From Achromobacter sp. UMC46 (GTDB taxonomy: Bacteria > Pseudomonadota > Gammaproteobacteria > Burkholderiales > Burkholderiaceae_B), in NCBI RefSeq assembly GCF_014170335.1, contig NZ_LZZS01000005.1:558001-622000 (forward strand): a DNA stretch of 64,000 nt, given 5' to 3'. Position 1 is the stretch's first letter. Each line of letters begins with the position of its first letter. The position numbers were made by a program, and so were the translations under genes. The notes under the pieces were generated by a model. The model ran no database searches and was not told where the DNA came from. It worked only from the letters and a program-made list of their open reading frames with translations. Below, one piece after another: positions 34,739 to 44,581 of this stretch.

Positions 34739-35443
34739 TTATCCCGATACCAGCCGGCCGTTTTCCATCAGCAGTTGGCGGTCGGCCCGGGCGGCCAATT
34801 CAGAGTCATGCGTCACGATGGCGAACGCCGTGCCCGATTCCTGGTTCACGCGGGTCAGCAGCTCGAACATCTTGTGCGCCGTATTGCGGTCCAGGTTGCC
34901 CGTGGGCTCATCGGCCAGCACGCACACCGGCCGCGTCACCAGCGCGCGCGCCAGCGCCACCCGCTGGCGTTCGCCGCCAGACAGCTGCCCCGGGAAGTGG
35001 TCTTCGCGGGCCGCAAGGCCCACCAGCGCCAGCACCTCGCGCGCAGCCTCGCGGGCCTTGTCGCGGTTCTCACGGCGCACGATCAGCGGCATCGCCACAT
35101 TGTCCAGCGCCGAAAACTCGGCCAGCAGGTGATGGAACTGATACACGAAGCCCAGGCTGCTGTTGCGCACGGCGCTCTTCTTGGCTTCGGACAAGCCGAC
35201 CGCCAGGTTCCCGTCCACCGACACCGAACCGCTGGTCGGCACATCCAGCAAGCCCAGGATATGCAGCAACGTGCTCTTGCCCGAGCCCGATGCGCCGACG
35301 ATGGCGACCATCTCGCCGCGCGCGACAGACAGGCTGACGTTGCTGAGCACTTCGATGCGGGCCGGGCCTTCGTCGTAGACCTTGACGATGTTCTCGGCCT
35401 GCAGGGCAGGCGTCGAAGATGTGCGGTTGGGGGCATCAATCAT
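34739..35443 (-). CDS. lolD: Lipoprotein-releasing system ATP-binding protein
   Basis: A 234-residue ATPase of the LolCDE complex, which extracts outer-membrane lipoproteins from the inner membrane and hands them to LolA. Walker A GASGSGKSTLLHILGLLD, the LolD signature region GFVYQFHHLLAEFSALDNVAMPL, LSGGERQRVALARAL and Walker B VCVLADEPTGNLD are all present. Start overlaps lolC by 8 bp. A single LolC/E-type membrane gene precedes it, so the complex is likely a LolF-like homodimer or uses another copy elsewhere. Confidence 0.95.
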   Translation of the reverse strand: MIDAPNRTSSTPALQAENIVKVYDEGPARIEVLSNVSLSVARGEMVAIVGASGSGKSTLLHILGLLDVPTSGSVSVDGNLAVGLSEAKKSAVRNSSLGFVYQFHHLLAEFSALDNVAMPLIVRRENRDKAREAAREVLALVGLAAREDHFPGQLSGGERQRVALARALVTRPVCVLADEPTGNLDRNTAHKMFELLTRVNQESGTAFAIVTHDSELAARADRQLLMENGRLVSG

Positions 35444-36716
35444 GGCGCAGCACCTGTGCGGGTTGCAGGCGCGATGCGCGCCAGCTGGGATACAGCGTCG
35501 CCAGCAGCGACAGCACCAGGGACGTCAGGCCGATCGTGATGATGTCGCCCACTTGCGGGTCGGACGGCAAGGCGCTGATGAAATAGACTTCGCGCGGCAG
35601 GAAATGCACGCCCAGCAAGCGTTCGATGAAGGGCACGATCACGTCCACGTTGTACGCGATGACGATACCGCCCGCGACACCCAGCAAGGTGCCGATGACG
35701 CCGATCAGCGCACCCTGCACCAGGAAGATGCGGGCCACCTCGCCCGGCCCCGCCCCCAGCGTGCGCAGGATGGCGATGTCGGACTGCTTGTCCTTCACGG
35801 CCATCACCAGCGACGACAGCAGGTTGAACGCCGCCACGGCGACGATCAGCGCCAGGATCAGGAACATCATGCGCTTTTCAGTCTGCACGGCCGCGAACCA
35901 GGTGCGGTTGTTGCGCGACCAGTCGCTGGCCATCACATACGGCGGCAGCACTTTCTTCAATTCGCTGGCCACTTCGGGCGCCTTCTGCATGTCGGCGATG
36001 CGCAGGCGCACGCCGGCCGTGCCGCTTTCCCGGAACACGCGCGCGGCGTCTTCGTTGTCGACGAAAGCCAGCGAGGAATCGTATTCATAGTGGCCGGACG
36101 AGAACACGCCCACCACGGTGAACTGGCGCATGCGCGGCGCGAAGCCCGCCGGACTGATCGAGCCTTGCGGCGCCATCATCAGCAGCGTGTCGCCCAGCTT
36201 CACGCCCAGGCCGTCAGCCAGTTCGTTGCCCAGCACCACGCCGAAGCCGCCGGCCTTCAGGTCGGTCAGCTTGCCCGACACCATCTGGCGCGGCAGGTCG
36301 GACACGTTGCCTTCGGTGGCAGGATCGATGCCGCGCACCTGCACGCCCCGCAGCGCCTGCCCTCGCACCAGCATGCCCTGGGCCGCCACAAAAGGCGCAC
36401 CGGCCTTGACCTCGGGGTTCTGCTTGGCCGCGTCGGCGAACTGCTGCCATTGCTCCAGCACCCGTTCGGGCAAGGCCCCCGGAATGTAGAGCTCGATGTG
36501 CGGCAGCACCGACAGCATGCGGTCGCGCACTTCTTTTTGAAACCCGTTCATCACGGACAGCACCACGATCAAGGCGGCGACGCCCAGCGCGATGCCCGCC
36601 ATGGAGCTGGCGGCAATGAAAGAGATGAAGCGATCGCGGCGCCCGCGTCGCTGGCGGATTCGGGCCAACCCGGCATAGCGGGCGCCTATCCAGAGTTCAT
36701 AGGGTATTTTCAGCAC
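35436..36716 (-). CDS. lolC: Lipoprotein-releasing ABC transporter permease
   Basis: A 426-residue membrane subunit. Four helices: one near residue 35 (FISFIAASSMAGIALGVAAL), then a large periplasmic domain and three C-terminal helices (LNLLSSLVMAVKDKQ-type region, VQGALIGVIGTLLGVAGG, ITIGLTSLVLSLLATLYPSW). The final LQPAQVLRHD is the standard LolC/E ending. Start codon is GTG at 36716. A CATAAT hexamer lies 6 nt upstream (36728-36723), suggesting a leaderless or very short leader mRNA. Partner ATPase lolD follows with overlap. Confidence 0.92.
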   Translation of the reverse strand: MLKIPYELWIGARYAGLARIRQRRGRRDRFISFIAASSMAGIALGVAALIVVLSVMNGFQKEVRDRMLSVLPHIELYIPGALPERVLEQWQQFADAAKQNPEVKAGAPFVAAQGMLVRGQALRGVQVRGIDPATEGNVSDLPRQMVSGKLTDLKAGGFGVVLGNELADGLGVKLGDTLLMMAPQGSISPAGFAPRMRQFTVVGVFSSGHYEYDSSLAFVDNEDAARVFRESGTAGVRLRIADMQKAPEVASELKKVLPPYVMASDWSRNNRTWFAAVQTEKRMMFLILALIVAVAAFNLLSSLVMAVKDKQSDIAILRTLGAGPGEVARIFLVQGALIGVIGTLLGVAGGIVIAYNVDVIVPFIERLLGVHFLPREVYFISALPSDPQVGDIITIGLTSLVLSLLATLYPSWRASRLQPAQVLRHD

Positions 36717-36833
36717 GTGCGCATTATGGCATTAACAGCCTGGAAACCGCGCCGCGGATGTGCGGTTCCACGACCAGGCGTGTCAACCTATGGCAGTTGC
36801 CGGCGCCGCTTAGTTCCCCTGGCCCGGCCGGAC

Positions 36834-36839
36834 TACAAT
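36834..36839 (+). promoter_or_regulatory. Candidate -10 element very close to the RpfE-like gene start
   Basis: TACAAT (5 of 6 matches to TATAAT) ends 7 nt before the ATG at 36847. If used, transcription would start at or next to the start codon. No clear -35 box is seen. Confidence 0.4.
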
Positions 36840-36846
36840 CCCGGCC

Positions 36847-37791
36847 ATGCTGATCGTCATTCCGGGCGCCCTGCCCGCCCTTCCCGTTGCCGCCGAACTG
36901 GCCAAGCTTCTGCCCGAACGCGCGCCCACGCTGCACCGCTGGCTGCTGGCCGGCACGGCGCGGCCGGCCGCCTTCGACGTGCGCGGCCACGGCTGCACCG
37001 CCTTCGAATCCTGGCAATTGCGCCGCGCGGGCTACACGCCCGACCCCGACCTGCTGCAAGGCGCCGGCCTGGGTCCCTTGCTGGCCGGCGGCCAGGCCTC
37101 TGGCGGCCAGGCCGTCTGGCTGGCCGAACTGGTCCACCTGGCGCTGGGCGCCGACCACGCCAACCTGCTGGACCCCGGCCAGATGGACCTGCTGCCCGAA
37201 GAAACCGCCGCGTTGCTGGACACGGCCCGGCCGCTGTTCGAAGGCACCGGTTTCGCCGTGGAGGCCCTGTCCCCCCAGCGGTGGCGCCTGCGGCTGCCCG
37301 ACGGCCTGCGTCCGCAGACCGCCTCGCCGCACGTCGTGGCCGGCCAACGTCTGAACGACTGGTGGCGCCAGGATACGGAAACGCGCCCCTGGCGGCGGTT
37401 GCTGAATGAAATACAGATGGCGTGGCACGAACACCCCGTCAACGATGCCCGCGCCGCCCGCGGCGTGGCCCCCGTCAACGCCCTGTGGCTGTATGGCGGC
37501 GGCAAGCCCTGGCCCATCGCGCCGGCAGGTCCCGAACGCGTGCTGACCGCGCTGGATGCGCCGCAGCGCACCGGCGACTGGTCCACCTGGCTGGACGCCC
37601 TGGCCGAGCTGGACGCCCGGGATCTCCGGCCCCTGGCCGGCAAGCAGGGCGTGCCCGACTCGCCCGCCGAACTGCTGCTGCTGGGCGACGACCGCCAGGT
37701 CGCCCTTACCCTGAAACCGCGCGGGGGCCTGCTTGGCTTGCTGCCCGCACCCAAGAAAAACTGGAGCGCCTGGTGGTCACACCCCGCTTAA
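36847..37791 (+). CDS. RpfE-like / cofactor-independent phosphoglycerate mutase-like protein
   Basis: A 314-residue soluble protein resembling the 'regulatory protein RpfE type' family found just before recJ in many betaproteobacteria and in the Xanthomonas rpf locus. Visible features: N-terminal MLIVIPGALPALPVAAELAKLLP, a central WLYGGGKPWPI that recalls the phosphatase/mutase-like annotation, and LNDWWRQDTETRPWRRLLNEIQM. I see no complete alkaline-phosphatase metal site, so catalysis is doubtful. It overlaps recJ by about 19 bp and is probably cotranscribed with it. The true biochemical role is unknown. Confidence 0.7.
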   Translation: MLIVIPGALPALPVAAELAKLLPERAPTLHRWLLAGTARPAAFDVRGHGCTAFESWQLRRAGYTPDPDLLQGAGLGPLLAGGQASGGQAVWLAELVHLALGADHANLLDPGQMDLLPEETAALLDTARPLFEGTGFAVEALSPQRWRLRLPDGLRPQTASPHVVAGQRLNDWWRQDTETRPWRRLLNEIQMAWHEHPVNDARAARGVAPVNALWLYGGGKPWPIAPAGPERVLTALDAPQRTGDWSTWLDALAELDARDLRPLAGKQGVPDSPAELLLLGDDRQVALTLKPRGGLLGLLPAPKKNWSAWWSHPA

Positions 37792-39473
37792 CCGTCCGCC
37801 CCGCCGACCTGGATGCCTGCCGCGTCCTGGAAGCCTCGGGCATCCATCCCCTGCTGGCCCGCCTGTGGGCCGCTCGCGGCGTCACCCACCCCGACCAGAC
37901 CAAGCTCGCCTGGCCGTCGCTGCTGCCGCCCGCCGGCCTGACGCACTCGGCGCACGCCGCCGGCGTGCTGGCCGACGCCCTGCAGTCCGGCAAGAAAATG
38001 CTGATCGTGGCCGACTACGACTGCGACGGCGCCACCGCCTGCGCCGTCGGCCTGCGCGCCCTGTCCGCGATGGGCGCCGACGTCGACTTCCTGGTGCCCA
38101 ACCGCTTCGAGACCGGCTATGGCCTGTCGCCCGCCGTGGTCGACCTGGCCGTCCGGCACCGCAGCGGCAAGCCCGACATCATCATCACCGTGGACAACGG
38201 CATCGCCAGCGTGGACGGCGTAGCCGCCGCCAACGCGGCCGGCATCGGCGTCGTCATCACCGACCACCACTTGCCGGGCGACACCCTGCCCGACGCGCTG
38301 GCCATCGTGAACCCCAACCAGCCGGGCTGCGGCTTTCCGTCCAAGAACCTGGCGGGCGTGGGCGTCATCTTCTACATGATGCTGGCGCTGCGCGCCGAAC
38401 TGCGCCGCCGCGGCGTGTACGCGGCCGACGGCGGCCCGCGCCTGGACACGCTGTCCGACCTGGTCGCGCTTGGCACGGTGGCCGACGTGGTCAAGCTGGA
38501 CGCCAACAACCGCCTGCTGGTCACGCAAGGCCTGCAACGCATGCGCAGCGGCCGTCTGCAACCCGGCCTGCGGGCGTTGTTCGCCGTGGCCGGACGCGAA
38601 CCGCGCAGCGCCAACGGCTTCGATCTGGGCTTCGCGCTCGGCCCCCGCATCAACGCCGCGGGCCGCCTGGCCGACATGAGCCTGGGCATCGCCTGCCTGA
38701 CGACCGACGACGAAGCCCAGGCGCTGGAAATGGCGCGCGAGCTCGACAACATCAACCGCGAACGCCGCACCATCGAAGCCGAAATGCGCGAACAGGCGCT
38801 GGCCGCCATGGAAGCGCCCAACGCCGCGGCGGGCGCCACGGTCTGCGTGTTCGACCCGGGCTGGCACCAGGGCGTGGTGGGCCTGGTGGCGTCGCGCCTG
38901 AAAGAGAAGTTCTGGCGCCCCACGCTGGCCTTCGCCCCGGCCGGCGACGACGAGATCCGCGGCTCCGGCCGATCGATTCCCGACGTGCACCTGCGCGACG
39001 CGCTGGACCTCGTGTCCAAGCGCCATCCCGACCTGATCCGCAAGTTCGGCGGCCACGCGATGGCGGCCGGCCTGACGCTCGGCCGCGAAGACTTCGCAGC
39101 CTTCGCCCCCGCGTTCGACGCCGCCGTGCGCGAACTGACGGGTCGCGACACCTTCGAACCCGTCATCGAAACCGACGGCTCGCTGGAGTCCGGCTACGCC
39201 AACGCCGATGTCGCGGGCATGCTCCAGCAGCAGGTCTGGGGCGCAGGCTTCGCCGCGCCGCTGTTCCTGGATGAATTCACCGTGCGCAACCAGCGCCTGG
39301 TGGGCGAAAAGCATCTGAAGCTGTCGCTGGAACGCGGCCACCAGCGCTTCGACGCCATCTGGTTCGGCCACGACCAGTCCTTGCCCGAACACATCCAGGC
39401 CGCCTACCGCCTGGAGCAGAACGTCTGGAACGGCATGGTGTCGGTGCAGCTCGTCATCGAACACGCCGCCTGA
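37773..39473 (+). CDS. recJ: Single-stranded-DNA-specific 5'-3' exonuclease RecJ
   Basis: A 566-residue DHH-family exonuclease that acts in recombination, base-excision and mismatch repair. Metal motifs: VADYDCDGATA near 72-82, IITVDNGIAS, VVITDHHLPGD (DHH) and the DHHA1 motif region GWHQGVVGLVASRLKE, RGSGRSIPDVHLRDAL and FGGHAMAAGLTL. The OB-fold C-terminus follows. The start is a GTG at 37773 with GGAG 6 nt upstream, inside the upstream gene; length fits the family. A terminator for the convergent MFS gene lies at 39508-39540. Confidence 0.95.
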   Translation: MVTPRLTVRPADLDACRVLEASGIHPLLARLWAARGVTHPDQTKLAWPSLLPPAGLTHSAHAAGVLADALQSGKKMLIVADYDCDGATACAVGLRALSAMGADVDFLVPNRFETGYGLSPAVVDLAVRHRSGKPDIIITVDNGIASVDGVAAANAAGIGVVITDHHLPGDTLPDALAIVNPNQPGCGFPSKNLAGVGVIFYMMLALRAELRRRGVYAADGGPRLDTLSDLVALGTVADVVKLDANNRLLVTQGLQRMRSGRLQPGLRALFAVAGREPRSANGFDLGFALGPRINAAGRLADMSLGIACLTTDDEAQALEMARELDNINRERRTIEAEMREQALAAMEAPNAAAGATVCVFDPGWHQGVVGLVASRLKEKFWRPTLAFAPAGDDEIRGSGRSIPDVHLRDALDLVSKRHPDLIRKFGGHAMAAGLTLGREDFAAFAPAFDAAVRELTGRDTFEPVIETDGSLESGYANADVAGMLQQQVWGAGFAAPLFLDEFTVRNQRLVGEKHLKLSLERGHQRFDAIWFGHDQSLPEHIQAAYRLEQNVWNGMVSVQLVIEHAA

Positions 39474-39502
39474 CGTACTGCCTGACGGCTAAAGCCGCAC
39501 GT

Positions 39503-39540
39503 GAAAAACGGCGGAGGCTCTCGCAAGCCCCCGCCGCCGT
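39503..39540 (-). terminator. Intrinsic terminator between recJ and the MFS gene (minus-strand reading)
   Basis: On the minus strand ACGGCGG (39540-39534) pairs with CCGCCGT (39514-39508) and is followed by TTTTT (complement of 39503-39507). This suits termination of the MFS gene. Confidence 0.75.
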
Positions 39541-39564
39541 CTTGCCGCCCAAAGGCGGATCCGG

Positions 39565-40875
39565 TTATTTGTTCACCAGCCTGGCCGGTTGCGCCAGCGC
39601 CACCAGCGCCCCCACCACCAGGCAGCCCGACAGCATGTACAGCCCGGTGTTGGTCGTACCGGTCATGTCCTTCAGCCAGCCCACCAGATACGGGCTGACG
39701 AAGCCCGCCAGGTTGCCCACCGAGTTGATCAGCGCGATGCCGGCCGCCGCCGCCGTGCCGCCCAGCAAGGCGGTCGGCAGGCTCCAGAACAGCGGCAGCA
39801 CCGTGCAGATGCCGATGTTGGCCACCGTCAGGGCCAAGATCGCCAGGACGGTATTGCCGCTCCAGACAGCCGAAAAGAACAGGCCCACCGCCCCGAACAG
39901 GGCCGGCAGCGCCACGTGCCAGCGGCGCTCGCGCAGCCGGTCGGAATTGCGCGAAATCAGGATCATGCCGATCACGGCGAACAGGTTCGGGATCGCCGTC
40001 AGCAAGCCGATCGCCAGCGGACTCTGCACGCCCGTGCTCTTGATCAGGCTCGGCATCCAGAAGCCCACGCCATAAAGGCCCATTACGAATGAAAAGTAGA
40101 TCAGCGCCATGGCCCAGACGCGCGGGCGGGTCAGCGCGGCGCGGATCGGCGGATCTTCCTTCTGCTGCTCTTCGGCCGCGATATTGCGGATCAGCACCGC
40201 TTTTTCAGTGGCGGTCAGCCACTTGGCCTTGTTGATGCGGTCATCCAGATAGATCAGCACCAGCACGCCGATCACCACCGACGGGATGCCCTCCAGCAGG
40301 AACAGCCACTGCCACCCAGACAGGCCGTGGTCGCCGTGGAACGTGGACATGATCCACCCCGACACCGGACCGCCGATCAAGCCGGACATGGGCACCGCGG
40401 TCATGAAGAAGGTCGTGATGCGTCCGCGCCGCGCGGCCGGATACCAGTAGGTCAGGTACAGGATGATGCCGGGGAAAAAGCCGGCCTCGGCCGCGCCCAG
40501 CAGAAAGCGCAGCGCGTAGAACATGTGCGCGCTCGTCACGAACATCATGCAGGCCGAAATGATGCCCCACGTGATCATGATCCGCGCGATCCAGATCCGG
40601 GCCCCCACCTTGTGCAGGATGATGTTGCTGGGGATCTCGAAAATGAAGTAACCGATGAAGAAGATGCCCGCGCCCAGCCCGTAGACCGTCTCGCTGAACT
40701 GAAGCTCCTGCAGCATCTGCAGCTTGGCGAAACCCACGTTCACGCGGTCCAGGTAGGCCACGACGTAGCAAACCACCAATAGCGGCACCAACCGCCATCC
40801 CACCTTGCGGTAGATGCGGTCCTCCTCACTCGCCGGGATCGCCGGCGTGACCCCGGGGGTCATCGTGTTTTCCAT
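39565..40875 (-). CDS. MFS transporter, anion:cation symporter family (tartrate/phthalate-type)
   Basis: A 436-residue twelve-helix carrier. The segments VCYVVAYLDRVNVGFAKLQM, EIPSNIILHKVGARIWIARIMITWG and GAAEAGFFPGIILYLTYWYP are signatures of the ACS family, which imports organic anions such as tartrate, phthalate, 4-hydroxyphenylacetate or galacturonate. Central loop has TATEKAVLIRN. The gene is inserted between recJ and prfB and faces away from prfB. Substrate not determined; no catabolic genes sit beside it. Confidence 0.88.
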   Translation of the reverse strand: MENTMTPGVTPAIPASEEDRIYRKVGWRLVPLLVVCYVVAYLDRVNVGFAKLQMLQELQFSETVYGLGAGIFFIGYFIFEIPSNIILHKVGARIWIARIMITWGIISACMMFVTSAHMFYALRFLLGAAEAGFFPGIILYLTYWYPAARRGRITTFFMTAVPMSGLIGGPVSGWIMSTFHGDHGLSGWQWLFLLEGIPSVVIGVLVLIYLDDRINKAKWLTATEKAVLIRNIAAEEQQKEDPPIRAALTRPRVWAMALIYFSFVMGLYGVGFWMPSLIKSTGVQSPLAIGLLTAIPNLFAVIGMILISRNSDRLRERRWHVALPALFGAVGLFFSAVWSGNTVLAILALTVANIGICTVLPLFWSLPTALLGGTAAAAGIALINSVGNLAGFVSPYLVGWLKDMTGTTNTGLYMLSGCLVVGALVALAQPARLVNK

Positions 40876-41084
40876 CTGTGTCTCCTGTCCTCTGGCGGGA
40901 TCTGCCTGCGGATTGCCGGCTGGGCGGTCCCGTCCCTCAATGGGGACGCAACGGCCGCCGAATCAAGCCTAGAGCGCACAAGGTGACAAAAAACTGAACA
41001 ACTTGGCCCACTCCGCGCAAACCCCTAGAGACACATCCGTCCCCTTTCTTGCAACACGCGCCCGCGCAGTCGGGCCATCCACGG

Positions 41085-41090
41085 TAAAAT
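41085..41090 (+). promoter_or_regulatory. Candidate -10 element for prfB
   Basis: TAAAAT (5 of 6 matches to TATAAT) lies 38 bp before the prfB start. No good -35 hexamer is visible at the usual distance. The 40876-41128 gap otherwise shows no gene. Confidence 0.4.
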
Positions 41091-41128
41091 GCCAGGTTTC
41101 GCACAAAAGTCATCAGGATACGATCATC

Positions 41129-42233
41129 ATGGAAGCCGAACGTCAGAACCAGCTCGCAGCCCGCCTCGCCGATTACGCGGAGCGCGAACAGGCTCTACGG
41201 AGGTATCTTTGACTACGATGCCAAAGCTGAACGCCTGCAAGTCGTAAACGCCGAGCTCGAAGACCCGGCCGTCTGGAACGACCCCAAGCACGCCCAGGAT
41301 CTGGGCCGTGAAAAGAAAGCGCTGGAAACCGTGGTGGAAACGCTCACGGGCCTTGGCATGGGCCTGGCCGACGCCAACGAGCTGTTCGAAATGGCCAAGG
41401 CCGACGACGACGATTCCACGCTCGAATCCATCGAACTGGACGCCAACGGCTACCAGGAAAAGCTGGAAGACCTGGAATTCCGCCGCATGTTCTCCAATCC
41501 GGCCGATCCCCTGAACTGCTTCGTGGACATCCAGGCAGGCGCAGGCGGCACGGAAGCGCAGGACTGGGCGTCGATGCTGTTGCGCCAGTACCTGAAGTAC
41601 GCCGAACGCAAGGGCTTCAAGGCCGAAATCCTGGAAGAATCCGAGGGCGAAGTCGCGGGCCTGAAGTCCGCCACGATCAAGATCGAAGGTGAATACGCCT
41701 TTGGCTACCTGCGCACCGAAACCGGCGTGCACCGCCTGGTCCGCAAGAGCCCGTTCGATTCCTCGGGCGGCCGCCACACGTCGTTCGCCAGCGTGTTCGT
41801 GTACCCCGAAGTCGATGATTCGTTCGAAGTCGATGTGAACCCCGCCGACCTGCGCGTGGACACCTACCGCGCCTCGGGCGCGGGCGGCCAGCACATCAAC
41901 AAGACCGACTCCGCCGTGCGCCTGACCCACATCCCCACCGGGATCGTGGTGCAGTGCCAGAACGACCGCTCGCAGCACCGCAACCGCGCCGAAGCGATGC
42001 AGATGCTGAAATCCAAGCTCTACGAACTGGAAATGCGCAACCGCATGGCCGAACAGCAGAAGCTGGAAGACTCCAAGACCGATGTGGGCTGGGGCCATCA
42101 GATCCGTTCCTACGTGCTGGACCAGAGCCGCATCAAGGACCTGCGCACGAACGTCGAAATCTCCAACACGCAGAAAGTGCTGGACGGCGACCTGGATCCC
42201 TTCATCCAGGCCAGCCTGAAGCAAGGCGTTTAA
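41129..42233 (+). CDS. prfB: Peptide chain release factor 2 with programmed +1 frameshift
   Basis: Class I release factor for UGA and UAA. The first 27 codons (41129-41209) end in CTT followed by an in-frame TGA at 41210-41212; a +1 slip continues with GAC at 41211, giving 367 residues to 42233. The slip site CGGAGGTATCTTTGAC has the internal Shine-Dalgarno-like AGG and CUU-UGA-C context that makes RF2 autoregulate its own synthesis. Later motifs are SPF in [15 protein letters not shown] (stop-codon recognition) and GGQ in [20 protein letters not shown] (hydrolysis). Reported as one joined coding region: 41129-41209 then 41211-42233. lysS lies nearby, a common arrangement. Confidence 0.97.
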
Positions 42234-42276
42234 GTCTGTCGCGATACTTCCGCTAACCGCACCCAGAGGTCCACGA

Positions 42277-43032
42277 ATGTCTGACACCATTGCAATCCTG
42301 ACCGGCGCATCGCGCGGCATCGGCGCCGCCATGGCGCGCGGCCTGGCCAAACCGGGCACCCGCCTGATCACGCTGGCCCGCCGCGAAGACCCCGAACTGA
42401 CCGCCTACGCGCGTTCGCAAGACGTGCAGCTGGAACAGTTGTCCGTGGACCTCTCGGACTTGAAAGCCGCGGAAGCCACCGCCGAACGCATCTGCGCCGC
42501 CCTGCCGCGCGACGCGCGCCGCTATCTGCTGATCAACAACGCCGGCACGGTCCACCCGGTCACCGGCACCGACGCGCTGATCGACAGCGCCGCCATCACG
42601 ACGGCCTTCAATCTGAACGTCACCGCCGTCATGCTGCTGACCGCGCGCTTCCTGGCCGCCGTCGAAGACCTGGCGGCCGACCGCCGCGTGCTGAACATCT
42701 CCTCCGGCGCGGGCCGCAACCCGAACGCCGGCTGGGGCGTGTACTGCGCCACGAAGGCCGCGCTCGACATGTATTCGCGCGTGGTCAAGCAGGAACAGGG
42801 CGCCGACGGCGCGCGCATCGTCGCGCTGGCCCCCGGCATCGTCGACACCGACATGCAGGCGACCATCCGTTCCAGCGACCCGGAAAGCTTCCCGGCGCTG
42901 GCCAAATTCCAGGACTTCCACGCCACGGGCAAGCTGTCTTCGCCCGCCAACGTGGCCTCCCGCATCCTCGCCTACCTGGATCGCGAAGATTTCGGCACGA
43001 CTGAAATCGACGACATCCGCAATTACGATTGA
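42277..43032 (+). CDS. Short-chain dehydrogenase/reductase
   Basis: A 251-residue classical SDR. Nucleotide motif [15 protein letters not shown] near 9-23, NNAG motif [10 protein letters not shown], catalytic Ser in ISSGAGRNP and Y-x3-K in [14 protein letters not shown]. The PGIVDTDMQ segment also fits. Resembles sepiapterin reductase/YueD-like SDRs (C-terminal DIRNYD). Wedged between prfB and lysS with 43- and 10-bp gaps, so all three are probably cotranscribed. Substrate unknown. Confidence 0.88.
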   Translation: MSDTIAILTGASRGIGAAMARGLAKPGTRLITLARREDPELTAYARSQDVQLEQLSVDLSDLKAAEATAERICAALPRDARRYLLINNAGTVHPVTGTDALIDSAAITTAFNLNVTAVMLLTARFLAAVEDLAADRRVLNISSGAGRNPNAGWGVYCATKAALDMYSRVVKQEQGADGARIVALAPGIVDTDMQATIRSSDPESFPALAKFQDFHATGKLSSPANVASRILAYLDREDFGTTEIDDIRNYD

Positions 43033-43042
43033 TTCCCCGACC

Positions 43043-44566
43043 ATGACCGACCACTCGACCACTCCGGCCCCCGCCCAGGATGAAAACCGCTTGATCGCCG
43101 AACGGCGCGCCAAGCTGGCCAAACTGCGCGAAACCGGGGTCGCGTACCCCAACGATTTCGTCCCGGACGCCCGCGCCGCCGCCCTGCATGACAAGTACGA
43201 CGGCCAAGAGCAGGAAGCGCTGGCCGCCGCCGCCGTCACCGTCAAGGTCGCCGGCCGCATGATGCTCAAGCGCGTCATGGGCAAGGCCAGCTTCGCCACG
43301 CTGCAAGACAGCACCGGCCGCATCCAGATCTACCTGGACCGCGGCACGCTGGGCGAAGACAACTACGCCGCGTTCAAGCAATGGGACATCGGCGACATCA
43401 TCGCGATCGAAGGGTCGGTCTTCAAGACGAACAAGGGCGAACTGTCGGTGCACGCCGCCACCGCCCGCCTGCTGTCGAAATCGTTGCGCCCGCTGCCGGA
43501 CAAGTTCCACGGCGTGGCCGACCAGGAATTGCGCTACCGCCAGCGCTACGTCGACCTGATCATGACGGACACCACCCGCCGCACGTTCGAAGCGCGCAGC
43601 AAGGCCGTGGGCAGCATCCGCCAGTTCATGCTGAACGCCGGCTTCCTCGAAGTGGAAACGCCCATGCTGCACCCGATTCCGGGCGGTGCGGCGGCCAAGC
43701 CCTTCGTGACGCACCACAACGCGCTGGACATGGAAATGTACCTGCGCATCGCGCCCGAGCTCTACCTGAAGCGGTTGATCGTCGGCGGCTTCGAACGCGT
43801 GTTCGAAGTCAATCGCAACTTCCGCAACGAAGGCGTCAGCCCGCGCCACAACCCTGAATTCACGATGATGGAGTTCTATGCGGCCTTCGCGGAATACCGC
43901 TGGCTGATGGACTTCACGGAAGAACTGATCCGCCAGGCGGCCATCTCGGCCACCGGCAGCGCCGTCCTCACGTATGGCGAACGCGAGCTGGATCTTTCCA
44001 AGCCGTTCGACCGCCTGACGATCTGCGAAGCCATCCTGAAGTACGCGCCGGGCTACACCCAGGCCCAGCTGGACGACGCCGCCTTCGTGCGCGCCGAGTT
44101 GAAGAAGCTGGGCGCGGACGCCGACGGCCCCGTGCTGGCGCGCGCCGGCCTGGGCGCGCTGCAACTGGCACTGTTCGAAGAGACCGCCGAAGCCAAGCTC
44201 TGGAACCCGACCTACATCATCGACTACCCGATCGAAGTGTCGCCGCTGGCGCGCGCCTCCGACACGCGCGAAGGCATCACCGAGCGTTTCGAGCTCTTCA
44301 TGACGGGCCGCGAGATCGCCAACGGCTTCTCCGAGCTGAACGATCCTGAAGACCAGGCCGAACGCTTCCGCTCGCAAGTCGAAGCCAAGGACGCCGGCGA
44401 CGAAGAGGCCATGTTCTATGACGCGGACTACATCCGCGCCCTGGAATACGGCATGCCCCCGACGGGCGGCTGCGGCATCGGCATCGACCGCCTGGTCATG
44501 CTGCTGACCGACAGCCCCAGCATCCGCGACGTCATCCTCTTCCCGCACCTGCGCCGTGAAGACTGA
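43043..44566 (+). CDS. lysS: Lysyl-tRNA synthetase, class II
   Basis: A 507-residue enzyme charging tRNA-Lys. N-terminal OB-fold anticodon-binding domain ([21 protein letters not shown]), class II motif 1 around [20 protein letters not shown], motif 2 [20 protein letters not shown] and motif 3 [20 protein letters not shown]. Length is normal. Essential gene; one copy is seen here. Follows the SDR by 10 bp. Confidence 0.97.
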   Translation: MTDHSTTPAPAQDENRLIAERRAKLAKLRETGVAYPNDFVPDARAAALHDKYDGQEQEALAAAAVTVKVAGRMMLKRVMGKASFATLQDSTGRIQIYLDRGTLGEDNYAAFKQWDIGDIIAIEGSVFKTNKGELSVHAATARLLSKSLRPLPDKFHGVADQELRYRQRYVDLIMTDTTRRTFEARSKAVGSIRQFMLNAGFLEVETPMLHPIPGGAAAKPFVTHHNALDMEMYLRIAPELYLKRLIVGGFERVFEVNRNFRNEGVSPRHNPEFTMMEFYAAFAEYRWLMDFTEELIRQAAISATGSAVLTYGERELDLSKPFDRLTICEAILKYAPGYTQAQLDDAAFVRAELKKLGADADGPVLARAGLGALQLALFEETAEAKLWNPTYIIDYPIEVSPLARASDTREGITERFELFMTGREIANGFSELNDPEDQAERFRSQVEAKDAGDEEAMFYDADYIRALEYGMPPTGGCGIGIDRLVMLLTDSPSIRDVILFPHLRRED

Positions 44567-44581
44567 AGACCGGACCGCATC

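Noticed and set aside
41331..42233. prfB as a short gene starting at an internal ATG
   Set aside because: The 5' part with the programmed TGA slip site is present at 41129-41212, giving a normal-length RF2.
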